64,000 bases of DNA from Glycomyces sp. TRM65418 (GCF_019710475.1 NZ_JAJFAX010000003.1:124001-188000), one strand, 5' to 3'. Positions 1 through 9,221 are shown, counted from the stretch's first letter. The notes: generated from the letters alone by a model not told the origin. Made by a program: numbers and translations.

Positions 1-1
1 C

Positions 2-181
2 GACGACGGCCCCGCCGACCTCGTATTCCTCATCGCCGCCCCCGCGGGCGGCGCCTCCGACCACATGACCATCCTCGCGTCCCTGGCGCGCAAGCTCATC
101 CACCAGGACTTCAAGACCGCCCTCCGCGAAGCCCCCGACGCGGCGGCGGTCGCCGCCCTCATCACGAACGCGCTCGGATAG
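2..181 (+). CDS. PTS fructose-type EIIA domain, C-terminal end (partial)
   Basis: The 59 visible codons end at TAG 179-181 and their N-terminus lies outside the window. They read as the tail of a fructose/mannitol-type EIIA domain (PTS_EIIA_2): a hydrophobic strand LVFLIAAPAG, then HMTILASLARKL, the helix usual near the end of this fold. EIIA passes phosphate from HPr to EIIB on a histidine that would lie upstream of the window. The gene is 32 bases ahead of the EIIBC gene, and the operon continues with HPr and EI, so it is probably a stand-alone EIIA. A fusion to another domain cannot be excluded from this end alone. Confidence 0.8.
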   Translation, partial: DDGPADLVFLIAAPAGGASDHMTILASLARKLIHQDFKTALREAPDAAAVAALITNALG

Positions 182-213
182 CAGCGCACCGCCCGGAAGA
201 AGGTGCTCGAACA

Positions 214-1686
214 ATGAAGCTCGTGGCAGTCACCTCGTGCCCCACCGGCATCGCCCACACGTACATGGCCGCCGAAGCGATCGAACAGGCCGCCAAGGAC
301 GCCGGGCACGAGATCCACGTCGAGACCCAGGGCGCCGCCGGCGCCGAAGCGCTCGACCCGCAGTGGATCGCCGAAGCCGACGCGGTCATCTTCGCCGCCG
401 ACGTGGACGTCCGGGACAAGGAGCGCTTCGCCGGCAAACCGGTCGTCTCCGCCGGCGTCAAGCGCGGCATCAACCACGCCGCCGACATGGTCGCCGAAGC
501 CGTGGAGAAGGCCCAGGCCGCACCGGACTCCGGACCCGTCGCCCCCGCGCCCGCGGCACCGGCCGGGCCCCGACTCGGCCCCGGCGCGAAACTGCGCCTC
601 TGGCTCATGACCGGCGTGTCCTACATGCTGCCGTTCGTCGCCGCCGGCGGCATCCTCATCGCCCTCGCGTTCGTCTTCGGCGGCGCCGAAGTGGCGAACC
701 AGGTCAACGGCGGCGAATTCGAAGGCGTCGACTACGAGGCCATCACCGACCCGACCCGGATCCTCGACCAGGTCGGCATCACCGGGGTCCTCTTCTACAT
801 CGGCGGACTCGCGTTCTCGATGCTCGTGCCGATCCTCGCCGGGTTCATCGCCTTCGGCATGGCCGACCGCATGGGCATCGCCCCCGGCGTCGTCGGCGGC
901 CTCATCGCCGTCAACGTCGGCGCGGGCTTCCTCGGCGGTCTCGTCGCGGGCCTCCTCGCCGGCGCGATCGTCATGGCGCTCAAACTCATCAAGGCCGACC
1001 AGGCGTTCTCCGGCATCATGCGGATCGTCGTGATCCCGCTCGTGAGCGTCTTCGCCGTCGGCTTCATCATGCTCGTCCTCGTCGGCAAGCCCATCGCGAC
1101 CGCCCAGACCTGGCTCACCGACTGGCTCGCCGGACTCTCCGGCGTCAACGCCGTCCTGCTCGGCCTGCTGCTCGGCGCCATGATGGGCTTCGACCTCGGC
1201 GGCCCGGTCAACAAGGTCGCCTACCTGTTCGGCGTCGGCGCGCTCGCCAGCGGCGACTTCACCGTCATGGCCGCCGTCATGGCCGCGGGCATGGTCCCGC
1301 CGCTCGGCCTCGCGCTCGCCACGGTGGTCCGCTCCAAGCGGTTCAGCCAGGCCGAACGCCAGTCCGGCAAGGCCGCGTGGCTCCTGGGGGCCTTCTTCAT
1401 CACCGAAGGCGCGATCCCGTTCGCCGCCGCCGACCCGCTGCGGGTCATCCCGTCCACCGTCGTCGGCGGCGCCGTCGCCGGCGCGGTCTCGATGGCCTTC
1501 GGCTCCACGCTGCGGGCCCCGCACGGCGGCGTCTGGGTCCTGCCGCTCATCGGCAACCCGGGCGGCTTCATCATCGCGATCCTCGCCGGGACCGCCGCGA
1601 CGTGCCTGTGCGCCGTCGCCCTCAAGACCGCCTGGCGTTCCAAGGCCGCCGAAACCGCCGACGACCAGGCACTGGTCGCCATCTAA
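214..1686 (+). CDS. fruA: PTS fructose-specific EIIBC component
   Basis: A 490-residue inner-membrane sugar permease and phosphotransferase. Residues 1 to about 100 are a fructose-type EIIB domain with the phospho-cysteine C9 in TSCPTGIAHTYMAAE. An Ala/Pro linker (about 107-120) leads to an EIIC membrane domain of about 360 residues with many Gly/Ala-rich helices and the motif MGFDLGGPVNKVAY. The EIIA domain is a separate gene just upstream. The start follows GAAGAAGG. EIIBC takes up fructose (or a close relative) and releases the phosphorylated sugar. The family call is firm; the substrate is inferred from family resemblance. Confidence 0.9.
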   Translation: MKLVAVTSCPTGIAHTYMAAEAIEQAAKDAGHEIHVETQGAAGAEALDPQWIAEADAVIFAADVDVRDKERFAGKPVVSAGVKRGINHAADMVAEAVEKAQAAPDSGPVAPAPAAPAGPRLGPGAKLRLWLMTGVSYMLPFVAAGGILIALAFVFGGAEVANQVNGGEFEGVDYEAITDPTRILDQVGITGVLFYIGGLAFSMLVPILAGFIAFGMADRMGIAPGVVGGLIAVNVGAGFLGGLVAGLLAGAIVMALKLIKADQAFSGIMRIVVIPLVSVFAVGFIMLVLVGKPIATAQTWLTDWLAGLSGVNAVLLGLLLGAMMGFDLGGPVNKVAYLFGVGALASGDFTVMAAVMAAGMVPPLGLALATVVRSKRFSQAERQSGKAAWLLGAFFITEGAIPFAAADPLRVIPSTVVGGAVAGAVSMAFGSTLRAPHGGVWVLPLIGNPGGFIIAILAGTAATCLCAVALKTAWRSKAAETADDQALVAI

Positions 1687-1707
1687 CCCAACGGAGAAGG
1701 AAGAGTC

Positions 1708-1974
1708 ATGCCCGAACGCACCGTCGTCGTCGCCTCCGAAGTGGGCCTCCACGCCCGGCCCGCCGCCCTCTTCGTGCAGGCCGCCGCCGCGCAGCCCGTC
1801 GACGTCACCATCGGCAAGCCCGACGGGGAACCGGTCGACGCCCGCTCGATCCTCTCCGTCATCGGCCTCGACGCCAAAGGCGGCGAACCGGTCGTCCTCC
1901 GCGCCGAGGGCGAGGGCGCCGAAGCGGCCCTCGACGCCCTCGAAGCCGTGCTCGCCACCGACCACGACGCCTAG
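1708..1974 (+). CDS. ptsH: Phosphocarrier protein HPr
   Basis: An 88-residue HPr of normal length. The active histidine is H15 in EVGLHARPAALF. The serine corresponding to the HPr-kinase site is S47 in DARSILSVIGLDA. HPr carries phosphate from EI to EIIA. It lies between EIIBC and EI in the same operon (21-base and 9-base gaps) with a GGAGAAGGAAG ribosome site. Having HPr and EI inside a sugar-specific operon suggests the operon supplies its own general PTS proteins. Whether other copies exist cannot be seen here. Confidence 0.93.
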   Translation: MPERTVVVASEVGLHARPAALFVQAAAAQPVDVTIGKPDGEPVDARSILSVIGLDAKGGEPVVLRAEGEGAEAALDALEAVLATDHDA

Positions 1975-1983
1975 GAGCCGACC

Positions 1984-3651
1984 ATGACCGCCGCTGAGAT
2001 GACCGGCATCGGGGTCAGCCCCGGGGTGGCCGCCGCGCCCGTGGCCCGGCTCGCGCCGCCGCCCGCGCTGCCCGCCGACACCGGACCCGAACCCGACCCC
2101 GAGGCCGCGCTGGCCGAGGCCCGGGCCGCGCTCGAAGCGGTCGCCGCCGACCTGGACGCGCGCGCCGACCGCGCGGAGGGCCCCGCCGCCGACGTCCTCT
2201 TCGCGCAGTCGATGATGCCCCGCGACCCGGCCCTCGCCGACCGGATCGCCAAGGCGCTCAGCGACGGCCGCTCCACGCCGCACGCGATCGCCGCGGCCTT
2301 CGGGTCCTTCCGCGCCGCCCTGGAGGCCGCGGGCGGCTACCTCGCCGAACGGGCCGCCGACCTCGACGACCTGCGCGACCGCGCCGTCGCGGCCCTCCTC
2401 GACCTGCCGATGCCGGGACTGCCGGACCCCGGGCACCGCTTCGTGCTCGTCGCCCGCGACCTCGCCCCGGCCGACACCGCCGCGCTCGACCCGGCCGCCG
2501 TGGCCGCGATCGTCACCGAGGAAGGCGGCCCCACCAGCCACACCGCGATCCTCGCGAAGTCGATGGGCCTGCCCGCCGTCGTCGCCTGCCCCGCCGCCGC
2601 CGGACTCGCCGACGGCACCGAGGTCCTCGTCGACGGGGGCACCGGCCTCGTCGTCCCCGACCCCGAACCGGGACGGGTGCGCCGGGTCCTCGACGCCGAA
2701 GCCCGCCGCGCGGCGGCATTGACGGCGAGCCGCGGCCCCGGGCGCACCGCCGACGGGCACGCCGTGCAGCTCCTGGTGAACCTCGGCTCGCAGGCCGACC
2801 TGGCGGCCGCCGCCGCCGTCGACAGCGAGGGCGTGGGCCTCTTCCGCACCGAGTTCCTGTTCCTCGACCGCGAGACCGCGCCCTCCGTGGACGAGCAGGT
2901 CGAGGCCTACGGGCAGGCGTTCGCCGCCTTCTCCGGCCGCAAGGTCGTCATCCGCACCCTCGACGCCGGGGCCGACAAGCCCCTCGCGTTCGTCGACCAC
3001 GGCCACGAGCCGAACCCGGCCCTCGGTGTGCGCGGCATCCGCCTGGCCCGCACTGCGACCGGCGCCTCCCTCCTGGACGGGCAGTTGACGGCGATCGCCG
3101 CAGCGGCGGCGCAGCACGCGGCCGACGTCTGGGTGATGGCCCCGATGGTCGCCACCCCGGGCGAGGCGGCCGCGTTCACGGCGCAGTGCCGTTCGCACGG
3201 CCTCGCCACGGCCGGCGCCATGATCGAGGTCCCGGCGGCCGCGCTGCGCGCCTCGCGCGTACTGGAATCATGCGACTTCGCGAGCCTGGGCACCAACGAC
3301 CTCGGCCAGTACGCGCTCGCGGCCGACCGCATGAACGGCGCGCTGGCGGACCTGCTCGACCCCTGGCAGCCCGCGCTGCTCGACCTGGTGAGCCTGGCCG
3401 CGGAGGCCGGCCGCGAAGCCGAGAAGCCGGTGGGGGTGTGCGGTGAGGCCGCGAGCGATCCGCTGCTCGCCTGCGTCCTGGTCGGCCTCGGTGTCGCGAG
3501 CCTGTCGATGGCGCCCGCGGCGGTCGCGGGGGTCCGGGCCGAACTGGGCTCCCGGACCCTCGCCGACTGCGCCGGGATGGCCGCCGAAGCCCTGCACGCG
3601 GCGGACGCCGCGGACGCCCGCCGACTGGTCGCCGCCTACGGCACCGCGTGA
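1984..3651 (+). CDS. ptsI: PTS enzyme I (PEP-protein phosphotransferase)
   Basis: A 555-residue cytoplasmic enzyme that takes phosphate from PEP and gives it to HPr. The phospho-histidine is H186 in GGPTSHTAILAKSMGLPAVV. Farther on are the PEP/Mg-binding elements GVGLFRTEFLF, LGTNDLGQY and the C-terminal VGVCGEAASDP with its catalytic Cys. Length and domain order match normal EI; the N-terminal HPr-binding part is Ala-rich. It is the last gene of the PTS operon, nine bases after ptsH. Confidence 0.93.
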   Translation: MTAAEMTGIGVSPGVAAAPVARLAPPPALPADTGPEPDPEAALAEARAALEAVAADLDARADRAEGPAADVLFAQSMMPRDPALADRIAKALSDGRSTPHAIAAAFGSFRAALEAAGGYLAERAADLDDLRDRAVAALLDLPMPGLPDPGHRFVLVARDLAPADTAALDPAAVAAIVTEEGGPTSHTAILAKSMGLPAVVACPAAAGLADGTEVLVDGGTGLVVPDPEPGRVRRVLDAEARRAAALTASRGPGRTADGHAVQLLVNLGSQADLAAAAAVDSEGVGLFRTEFLFLDRETAPSVDEQVEAYGQAFAAFSGRKVVIRTLDAGADKPLAFVDHGHEPNPALGVRGIRLARTATGASLLDGQLTAIAAAAAQHAADVWVMAPMVATPGEAAAFTAQCRSHGLATAGAMIEVPAAALRASRVLESCDFASLGTNDLGQYALAADRMNGALADLLDPWQPALLDLVSLAAEAGREAEKPVGVCGEAASDPLLACVLVGLGVASLSMAPAAVAGVRAELGSRTLADCAGMAAEALHAADAADARRLVAAYGTA

Positions 3652-3835
3652 CCGGCGGCGTGGCGCCGCAGACCGGCCTCAAGAGGCCTCACCGCCTCGG
3701 CACCGCGCCTGCGTGAGCCCGGCTCGGCGGCCACTCGGCGCACCGGCCCGGCCCCCGCGGGGGACTCGCCGGGCCGTGCCCAGGGGCGTTCGGGCCGGTC
3801 CTCGCCCGTCGTCCGGACGCACGAATGGACACGCG

Positions 3836-3879
3836 ACTTCAACTAACCCATTTACAAAGGGGCGGCTTCGTCGTAGCAT
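3836..3879 (+). promoter_or_regulatory. Leaderless promoter and operator-like block of the ROK gene
   Basis: TTTACA (3851-3856), a 17-base spacer and TAGCAT (3874-3879) place transcription initiation at about 3886, which is the ATG itself. The bases 3836-3859 (ACTT, five bases, then AACCCATT-K-ACAAAG) match 18 of 24 positions of the block ahead of the ABC operon at 5236-5259. That suggests a shared operator over the -35 element, probably for the ROK protein. Confidence 0.65.
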
Positions 3880-3885
3880 TCAGCC

Positions 3886-5091
3886 ATGAAGTCCACCTCG
3901 CGCGACATCCGCCTCCGCAACTGCTTCGCAGTGCTCCGGCATCTGATCGCGGACGCCCCCACATCCCGCCAGATCCTCGCCCGCGAGACGGACCTCAGCG
4001 TGGCGACGGTCTCGAACCTGGTGACCGACCTGATCGAGCTCGGCGTGGTGGTCGAGGTGGGCCGCGAGGACTCCGGCGGCGGCAGGCCCCGGGCGCTGCT
4101 CGCGCCCAACGCGGGCGGCGGCGTCATGATCGGCGTCGACGTCGCCGAGACCTACGTGCACTTGGAAGTGTACGACCTCTCACTCGCGGTGGTCGACCGG
4201 GTGGACGAGCCCATCGCGCCCAACGAGAACAGCCCCGACCAGGTCATCGGCCACATCGACGCCGCCATGGACCAGGTCCGCGAACGCCTCGGCGACCGCG
4301 TCGTCCTCGGGCTCGGCGTCAGCCTGCCCGGCCAGGTGGACGTGGACTGGGGCGTCTCCGGATTCGCCCCCAACTGGAACTGGCACGACGTGCCCTTCCG
4401 CAGGCTCCTCGCCGACCGCCTCGACCTCGGCGTGCCCATCTACCTCGACAACCCCCTCAAGACGATCACCGTCGGCGAGCTGTGGTTCGGCGACGGCCGC
4501 GGCGTCGACCGCCTCGCCGTCCTCATCCTCGGCACCGGCGTCGGCGCCGGCCTCGCCTTCGGCGGCCGGCTCTACCGCGGCGCGACCAACTCGGCGGGGG
4601 AGTGGGGCCACACCACCATCAATCCCGGCGGCCCCCAATGCCGTTGCGGCGCCAAAGGCTGCATCGAGGCCTACGTGGGCGCCCCCGCGATCCTGCGGCA
4701 GTGGGAGCAGCTCGACGGCCGCGCCGGGAACGGCTCCCAGGGCGAGGCCATGGCCGCGCTGGCCGCCGCCTGGCGCGCGGGCGAGACCTCGGCGGTCCAG
4801 ACGATCGAGGCCGTCGCCGAGCACCTCGCGGCGGGCGTCGCGAACCTCGTCAACCTCGTCAACCCCGACCTGGTGGTCCTCGACGGCTGGGTCACCGGCA
4901 TCCTCGGCGACGCCCTCATGCCCGAACTGGAACGCCGCCTCCCCTCCCACGCCATGGCGACCCCCCTCAAGGCCGCCCGCCTCAAACGCAACGAGCAGGA
5001 GCGGAACATGGTCGCCCTCGGAGCCGCCGCGCTCGCCCTGGAAGGCCACCTCAGCCGCCTGAACACGGTCGGTTCGCGCAACCGGCGCTGA
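3886..5091 (+). CDS. ROK family transcriptional regulator
   Basis: A 401-residue regulator. An N-terminal winged helix-turn-helix (about 15-65, ILARETDLSVATVSNLVTDL) is followed by a sugar-kinase-like ROK domain with the phosphate-loop region LILGTGVGAGLAFGG and the zinc signature CRCGAKGCIEAY. ROK repressors sense a sugar or sugar phosphate. The next operon on the same strand is a sugar ABC importer with a matching sequence block over its -35 element, so this is probably its regulator and autoregulated. The mRNA looks leaderless: there is no ribosome site and the -10 ends six bases before ATG. Confidence 0.88.
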   Translation: MKSTSRDIRLRNCFAVLRHLIADAPTSRQILARETDLSVATVSNLVTDLIELGVVVEVGREDSGGGRPRALLAPNAGGGVMIGVDVAETYVHLEVYDLSLAVVDRVDEPIAPNENSPDQVIGHIDAAMDQVRERLGDRVVLGLGVSLPGQVDVDWGVSGFAPNWNWHDVPFRRLLADRLDLGVPIYLDNPLKTITVGELWFGDGRGVDRLAVLILGTGVGAGLAFGGRLYRGATNSAGEWGHTTINPGGPQCRCGAKGCIEAYVGAPAILRQWEQLDGRAGNGSQGEAMAALAAAWRAGETSAVQTIEAVAEHLAAGVANLVNLVNPDLVVLDGWVTGILGDALMPELERRLPSHAMATPLKAARLKRNEQERNMVALGAAALALEGHLSRLNTVGSRNRR

Positions 5092-5235
5092 CCGGGCCGC
5101 AACCTGGAGGCGCCGACGGCGCGCGAGCCCCGCACCCCGCGCCCCGGGGCGCCGTTCGCGCCGCCCATCGCGGTAGGGCTGGGGCCGCTGCGCCTGACGC
5201 TGCCCTTGTGATCGAGAACAAATCGTTATCCGAAC

Positions 5236-5279
5236 ACTTACTTCAACCCATTGACAAAGTGAGTGGCGCTCGCAACACT
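5236..5279 (+). promoter_or_regulatory. Promoter and inverted-repeat operator of the sugar ABC operon
   Basis: TTGACA at 5251-5256 and AACACT at 5274-5279 are 17 bases apart. An imperfect inverted repeat, ACTTACTTC (5236-5244) and AAAGTGAGT (5256-5264), brackets the -35 (7 of 9 pairs match). The left half and core are shared with the ROK promoter at 3836. The transcript would have a leader of about 95 bases before the ATG at 5382. Confidence 0.6.
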
Positions 5280-5381
5280 GGGAGGCGGATCGACTGACGT
5301 TGATCCCCTGCCGCGGCGTCGACTGGAGCCGAAGCCGCGCGGGAGCCCTTCCCACCTCTCAACGTAGCGAGGAGCTAAGAG

Positions 5382-6677
5382 ATGGTTGCCTCACGCAACA
5401 ACCGCCATTCGAAGAAAGCGTTCGCCGAGTTCATGATGAACCGCCGGCGCATGCTCGCCCTCGGCGGCATGGCCGCCGGCGCTGGCACGCTGGCCGCCTG
5501 CGGCGGCAACACCGGACGCGAGGAAGGCGGCGACGGGGTCTCCCTGTCGCAGTGGTACCACGAGTACGGCGAGGCCGGCACCCAGGAGGCGGCGAAAGGG
5601 TACGCCGCGGACTATCCCGACGCCAACGTGACCGTCGAGTGGATCCCCGGCGACTACGACGCCGCCCTGGCCTCGGGCCTGCTGACCGACGACGGCCCGG
5701 ACGTCTTCGAGAGCCACCTCAACCGCGGCATGGTCGAGGCCGGCCAGATCGTCCCCCTCGACGACCTCATCGCCGACGTCATCGACGACATCCCCGAGGG
5801 CGACCTGCGGCGCAACACGATCGACGGCACCGTCTACGGCATCAACATGATCGACGACCCGCAGTACGTCGTCTACCGCCCCAGTCTGTTCGAGGCCGCC
5901 GGCATCACCGCGCCGCCGACCACCTTCGAGGAGCTCATCGACATCGCGATCGAGCTGACCAACGACGACGTCAAGGGCATCGACTTCGGCGCGGCCGGCG
6001 GCACCGACCGGCTCGGCCAGCACATGATCAACAGCCTCGGCCTCTCGTTCATCGGCGAGGACATGCAGGCCGGCTTCAACGACCCGCGCATGGCCGAAGG
6101 CGCCGAGCTGGTCAAGCGGCTCAACGATTCCAACGCGCTCCTCCTCGGCGCGCCCACCGACTGGTGGGACCCCTCGTCGATGATCCAGGGCCTGACGGCC
6201 ATGTCGTGGACCGGCCTGTGGACCATGCCGGCGCTGCAGGAGAACCTCGGCGACGACATCGGCATCTTCCCCTGCCCCGGCTTCGTCGGCGGCACTCCCA
6301 CCGTCTACAACGGCGGCTGGGCCACCTTCGTCAACGCCAACGGCAAGCACGTCGAGGAGGCCAAGGCCTTCACCAAGTGGCTGTGGGTCGACAACACCGA
6401 GGCCATCCTCGACTGGTGTCTCAGCTACGGCTTCCACATCCCCTCGCGGCTCTCGCTGCGGGAGCAGGCCGACCAGCTCACCAGCGGCCCGGCCGCCGAG
6501 GCCGTGGCCATCTCCGAGGAGTACGGCTGGGCCGACAACCCCGACTGGACCCCGGCGATGAACACCGCCGTCAACGACATGCTGAGCAACATCGCCCTCG
6601 AGGGCAACGACCCGGAGGCCGAGCTCGCCAAGGCGGTCGAGACGGTCAACACCGAGCTCGACGGCATCTTCGGGTAG
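5382..6677 (+). CDS. ABC transporter extracellular sugar-binding lipoprotein
   Basis: A 431-residue binding protein of the MalE-like group. The N-terminus has a twin-arginine type leader (NRRRMLALGGMAAGAG) and a lipobox LAAC at about residues 37-40, so it should be exported folded and anchored by lipid. The start has a good GAGGAG site; an internal ATG at 5433 would also keep the whole leader. The mature protein has the usual Asp/Gly-rich loops and Trp residues for sugar stacking. It is the first gene of a three-gene importer operon downstream of a ROK regulator. The ligand is not predictable. Confidence 0.88.
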   Translation: MVASRNNRHSKKAFAEFMMNRRRMLALGGMAAGAGTLAACGGNTGREEGGDGVSLSQWYHEYGEAGTQEAAKGYAADYPDANVTVEWIPGDYDAALASGLLTDDGPDVFESHLNRGMVEAGQIVPLDDLIADVIDDIPEGDLRRNTIDGTVYGINMIDDPQYVVYRPSLFEAAGITAPPTTFEELIDIAIELTNDDVKGIDFGAAGGTDRLGQHMINSLGLSFIGEDMQAGFNDPRMAEGAELVKRLNDSNALLLGAPTDWWDPSSMIQGLTAMSWTGLWTMPALQENLGDDIGIFPCPGFVGGTPTVYNGGWATFVNANGKHVEEAKAFTKWLWVDNTEAILDWCLSYGFHIPSRLSLREQADQLTSGPAAEAVAISEEYGWADNPDWTPAMNTAVNDMLSNIALEGNDPEAELAKAVETVNTELDGIFG

Positions 6678-6686
6678 GGGAGCGCC

Positions 6687-7664
6687 ATGGCCGTCACGGA
6701 CAAGACGGCCGAACCGGCTTCGGCGGCAGCGGGGACGTCACGGCGCCCTCGCCGCCGCCGAACGTTCGGCGGCCGCAACCTCGCGTTCTGGTACTTCGTC
6801 GGGCCGTTCCTGCTCGGCCTGATCATCTTCACGTACATCCCGGTCGGGTGGTCGGCGTACCTGTCGTTCTTCGACGCGCGCAACACCGTCACCCCGGCGT
6901 CGGAGGACTTCGTCGGACTCGACAACTTCGTCACGATGCTCACCGACGAGAACTTCCGGCGCAGCCTCGTCACCTTCTCGATCTTCGCGGCGATCATCGT
7001 GCCGATCACGTTCGCCTCGTCGCTCGGGCTCGCCTTGGCGGTCAACAAGGTCCGCATCATGCGGGCGTTCTTCCGCTCGGTGTTCTTCCTGCCGTTCGCC
7101 TGCTCGTACGTGGTGGCGTCGCTGGTGTGGAAGATGTCGATCTTCGCGGGCGTGCGCTACGGCATGGCCAACACCGTCCTGGACTGGTTCGGGATCGAGT
7201 CGATCCCGTGGCTGTTCGGGAACGACCCGCCGTGGTTCTGGCTGGTCATCGCCACGCTGCGGCTGTGGATCCAGTGCGGCTTCTACATGATCCTGTTCAT
7301 CGCCGCGCTGCAGCAGATCCCCGAGCACCTCTACGAGGCCGCCTATGTGGACGGCGCCAGACCCGGCTGGCAGACGTTCTGGCACATCACGCTGCCGCAC
7401 CTGCGGGCCTCCTCGGTGGCGGTGCTCATGCTGGTGCTCATCGCCGCCTACCAGGCCTTCGACGAGTTCTGGAACCTGCTGCCGAACTCCGGGAACGTGC
7501 CCTACGCCCGGACGCCGCTGATCTACCTGTTCCACACGTCGCTGGGCACGAGCCAGGACCTCGGCCGCGGCTCGGCCGGCGCGCTCATCCTGGCCCTGCT
7601 GATCGCGATCGTGACGCTTTTCCAGGGCAAGCTCCTCGGCTTCGGCAAACCGGAAGGACGGTGA
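6687..7664 (+). CDS. Sugar ABC transporter permease, MalF/UgpA type
   Basis: A 325-residue integral membrane protein with six predicted membrane segments after a charged Arg-rich N-terminus. The cytoplasmic EAA loop EHLYEAAYVDGARPGWQTFW, which contacts the ATPase, is present. It starts nine bases after the binding-protein gene behind GGGGAG and is followed by the second permease. No ATPase gene is in the operon, so a shared MsiK-like ATPase elsewhere is inferred. Confidence 0.9.
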   Translation: MAVTDKTAEPASAAAGTSRRPRRRRTFGGRNLAFWYFVGPFLLGLIIFTYIPVGWSAYLSFFDARNTVTPASEDFVGLDNFVTMLTDENFRRSLVTFSIFAAIIVPITFASSLGLALAVNKVRIMRAFFRSVFFLPFACSYVVASLVWKMSIFAGVRYGMANTVLDWFGIESIPWLFGNDPPWFWLVIATLRLWIQCGFYMILFIAALQQIPEHLYEAAYVDGARPGWQTFWHITLPHLRASSVAVLMLVLIAAYQAFDEFWNLLPNSGNVPYARTPLIYLFHTSLGTSQDLGRGSAGALILALLIAIVTLFQGKLLGFGKPEGR

Positions 7665-7669
7665 CCGAC

Positions 7670-8545
7670 ATGGTGTCCACCAAGGACCGGCCCAAGCCGG
7701 TCGGCTACAGGCCCGGCGTCGGCTCGCGGGCCTCGCGCATCGTCAACTTCGTCGGGCTGTGCCTGCTCAGCGTGGTCTTCCTCATCCCGTTCTACCTCAT
7801 CGTGCGCAACGCCCTGTCGACCACGCAGGACATCACCGCGCCGGGGTGGATGTGGTTCCCCACCGACATCCAGTGGGGCAACTTCACGGAGCTGTTCAAC
7901 GACGAGAAGGTGCCGATGGCGCGGAGCCTCCTCAACTCCACCGTCGTCTCCGTGCTCACCACCGTCGGCACGCTGTTCCTGTGCACCACGGCCGGTTACG
8001 GCCTGGCGCGCATCCCGTACCGGCACGCCGACAAGGTGTTCTACGCGATCCTGGCCACGCTCATGGTCCCCAGCGCGATCACGTTCCTGCCGAGCTTCGT
8101 GATGGTCTCGAGCCTGGGCTGGGTCTCGGACCTGCGCGGGCTGATCATCCCGACCCTGTTCAACGGGTTCGTCGCGTTCCTGTGCCGGCAGTACTTCCTG
8201 AGCTTCCCCAAGGAGCTCGAGGAGGCCGCCCGCGTGGACGGGCTCGGGTACTGGGGTTCGTTCTGGCGCATCGTGATCCCGAACTCGAAGGGCTTCCTGG
8301 CGGCGATCGCGGTGATCACGTTCGTGACGTCGTGGAACTCGTTCCTGTGGCCGCTGGTCATCGGTCGCTCGTCCGATTCCTGGACGGTCCAGGTCGCCCT
8401 GTCGACGTTCCTGACCGCGCAGACGGTGAACCTGCCGCAGCTGTTCATGGCCGCCGCCGTGGCGATCCTGCCGCTGGTGTTCGTGTTCCTGTTCCTGCAG
8501 CGGTTCCTCGTCCAAGGCGTGGCGCAAACCGGACTTAAAGGATGA
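7670..8545 (+). CDS. Sugar ABC transporter permease, MalG type
   Basis: A 291-residue membrane protein with six hydrophobic segments and the EAA loop KELEEAARVDGLGYWGSFWR. It pairs with the preceding permease to form the channel. I chose ATG 7670, 11 bases after GGAAGGA. An in-frame GTG at 7661, overlapping the previous stop as GTGA, would add three residues and is also possible. It is the last gene of the operon. Confidence 0.88.
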   Translation: MVSTKDRPKPVGYRPGVGSRASRIVNFVGLCLLSVVFLIPFYLIVRNALSTTQDITAPGWMWFPTDIQWGNFTELFNDEKVPMARSLLNSTVVSVLTTVGTLFLCTTAGYGLARIPYRHADKVFYAILATLMVPSAITFLPSFVMVSSLGWVSDLRGLIIPTLFNGFVAFLCRQYFLSFPKELEEAARVDGLGYWGSFWRIVIPNSKGFLAAIAVITFVTSWNSFLWPLVIGRSSDSWTVQVALSTFLTAQTVNLPQLFMAAAVAILPLVFVFLFLQRFLVQGVAQTGLKG

Positions 8546-8607
8546 TCGAAGGGCCCACCGCGCTCCACAGGCGACTGCGGACGATGCTAATGTGAGCTGC
8601 ACTTTGA

Positions 8608-8657
8608 TCACAGTGTGCCCAACCGGCCGCGGGTCCGCCCGCGGCCGTGCGCTGTGA
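8608..8657 (+). terminator. Hairpin after the sugar ABC operon
   Basis: A perfect 10-bp stem, CGGCCGCGGG (8624-8633) and CCCGCGGCCG (8638-8647), with a 4-base loop, lies inside outer arms TCACAG (8608-8613) and CTGTGA (8652-8657). There is no U tail, as is common in actinomycetes. It could also act in the leader of the next gene. Confidence 0.5.
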
Positions 8658-8694
8658 CCGCGCCCGTTTCCCTGTTGCTTAGGAGCCGTCCCCC

Positions 8695-9081
8695 ATGGAA
8701 GAACTCAAGATCCGGTCCCCCTTCGGCGTGTGGGGCCTCAGCCTGATCACCTTCGGCATCTACGGCCTCGTCTGGTACGCCAAGACCGCCGCCCAGATCA
8801 AGGCCGTGAACCCGAACAACCCCCAGAACGTCAGCGGCACCAGCCTCGTCGTGTGGATGCTGTTCGGCGTCATCACCCTCTACATCATGCCGATCATCAA
8901 CTGGTTCAAGCTGTGCGCGTCCATCCGGGCCGAGCAGCAGGCCGCCGGCCTGGCCCCCACCTTCAGCACCGGCGTCGCCACCCTGCTGTGCTTCGTGGTC
9001 GGCACCAACGTCTGCTACATCCAGTCGCAGCAGAACCTGGTCGTCGCCGCCGTCAAGGCCCGCCAGCCCGTCCCCGCGTAG
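8695..9081 (+). CDS. DUF4234-type small membrane protein
   Basis: A 128-residue protein with three hydrophobic segments. The opening KIRSPFGVWGLSLITFGIYG followed by LVWYAKT is the hallmark of DUF4234 (a basic start, then GiYglyWyyk). The second half has the motif MPIINWFKLCASIRAEQQAAG. The family function is unknown and it should sit in the cytoplasmic membrane. The start follows AGGAG with good spacing. It stands alone, between a hairpin at 8624 and a strong terminator at 9122. Confidence 0.75.
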   Translation: MEELKIRSPFGVWGLSLITFGIYGLVWYAKTAAQIKAVNPNNPQNVSGTSLVVWMLFGVITLYIMPIINWFKLCASIRAEQQAAGLAPTFSTGVATLLCFVVGTNVCYIQSQQNLVVAAVKARQPVPA

Positions 9082-9121
9082 GCGGAGCGCCTGACGCGGC
9101 ACCGGCGCGTGAGCGCCGTGA

Positions 9122-9157
9122 CCGAAGCCCCCGGCCGCATCCGGCCGGGGGCTTCGG
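9122..9157 (+). terminator. Terminator after the DUF4234 gene
   Basis: A perfect 16-bp stem (9122-9137 with 9142-9157) closes a 4-base loop 41 bases after the stop codon. The stem reads CCGAAGCCCCCGGCCG on its left arm. Confidence 0.75.
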
Positions 9158-9221
9158 CGTCCGTGCCGCGCGGGACCGCCGCCCCAGGTCCATGCGGTCG
9201 GGACCGGATAGTCTTGCCGCT

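Noticed and set aside
237..1997. Long Arg-rich open frame over the PTS genes
   Set aside because: It is an alternative frame of real genes in GC-rich DNA, with repeated Arg/Pro and no fold; EIIBC and HPr explain the region.
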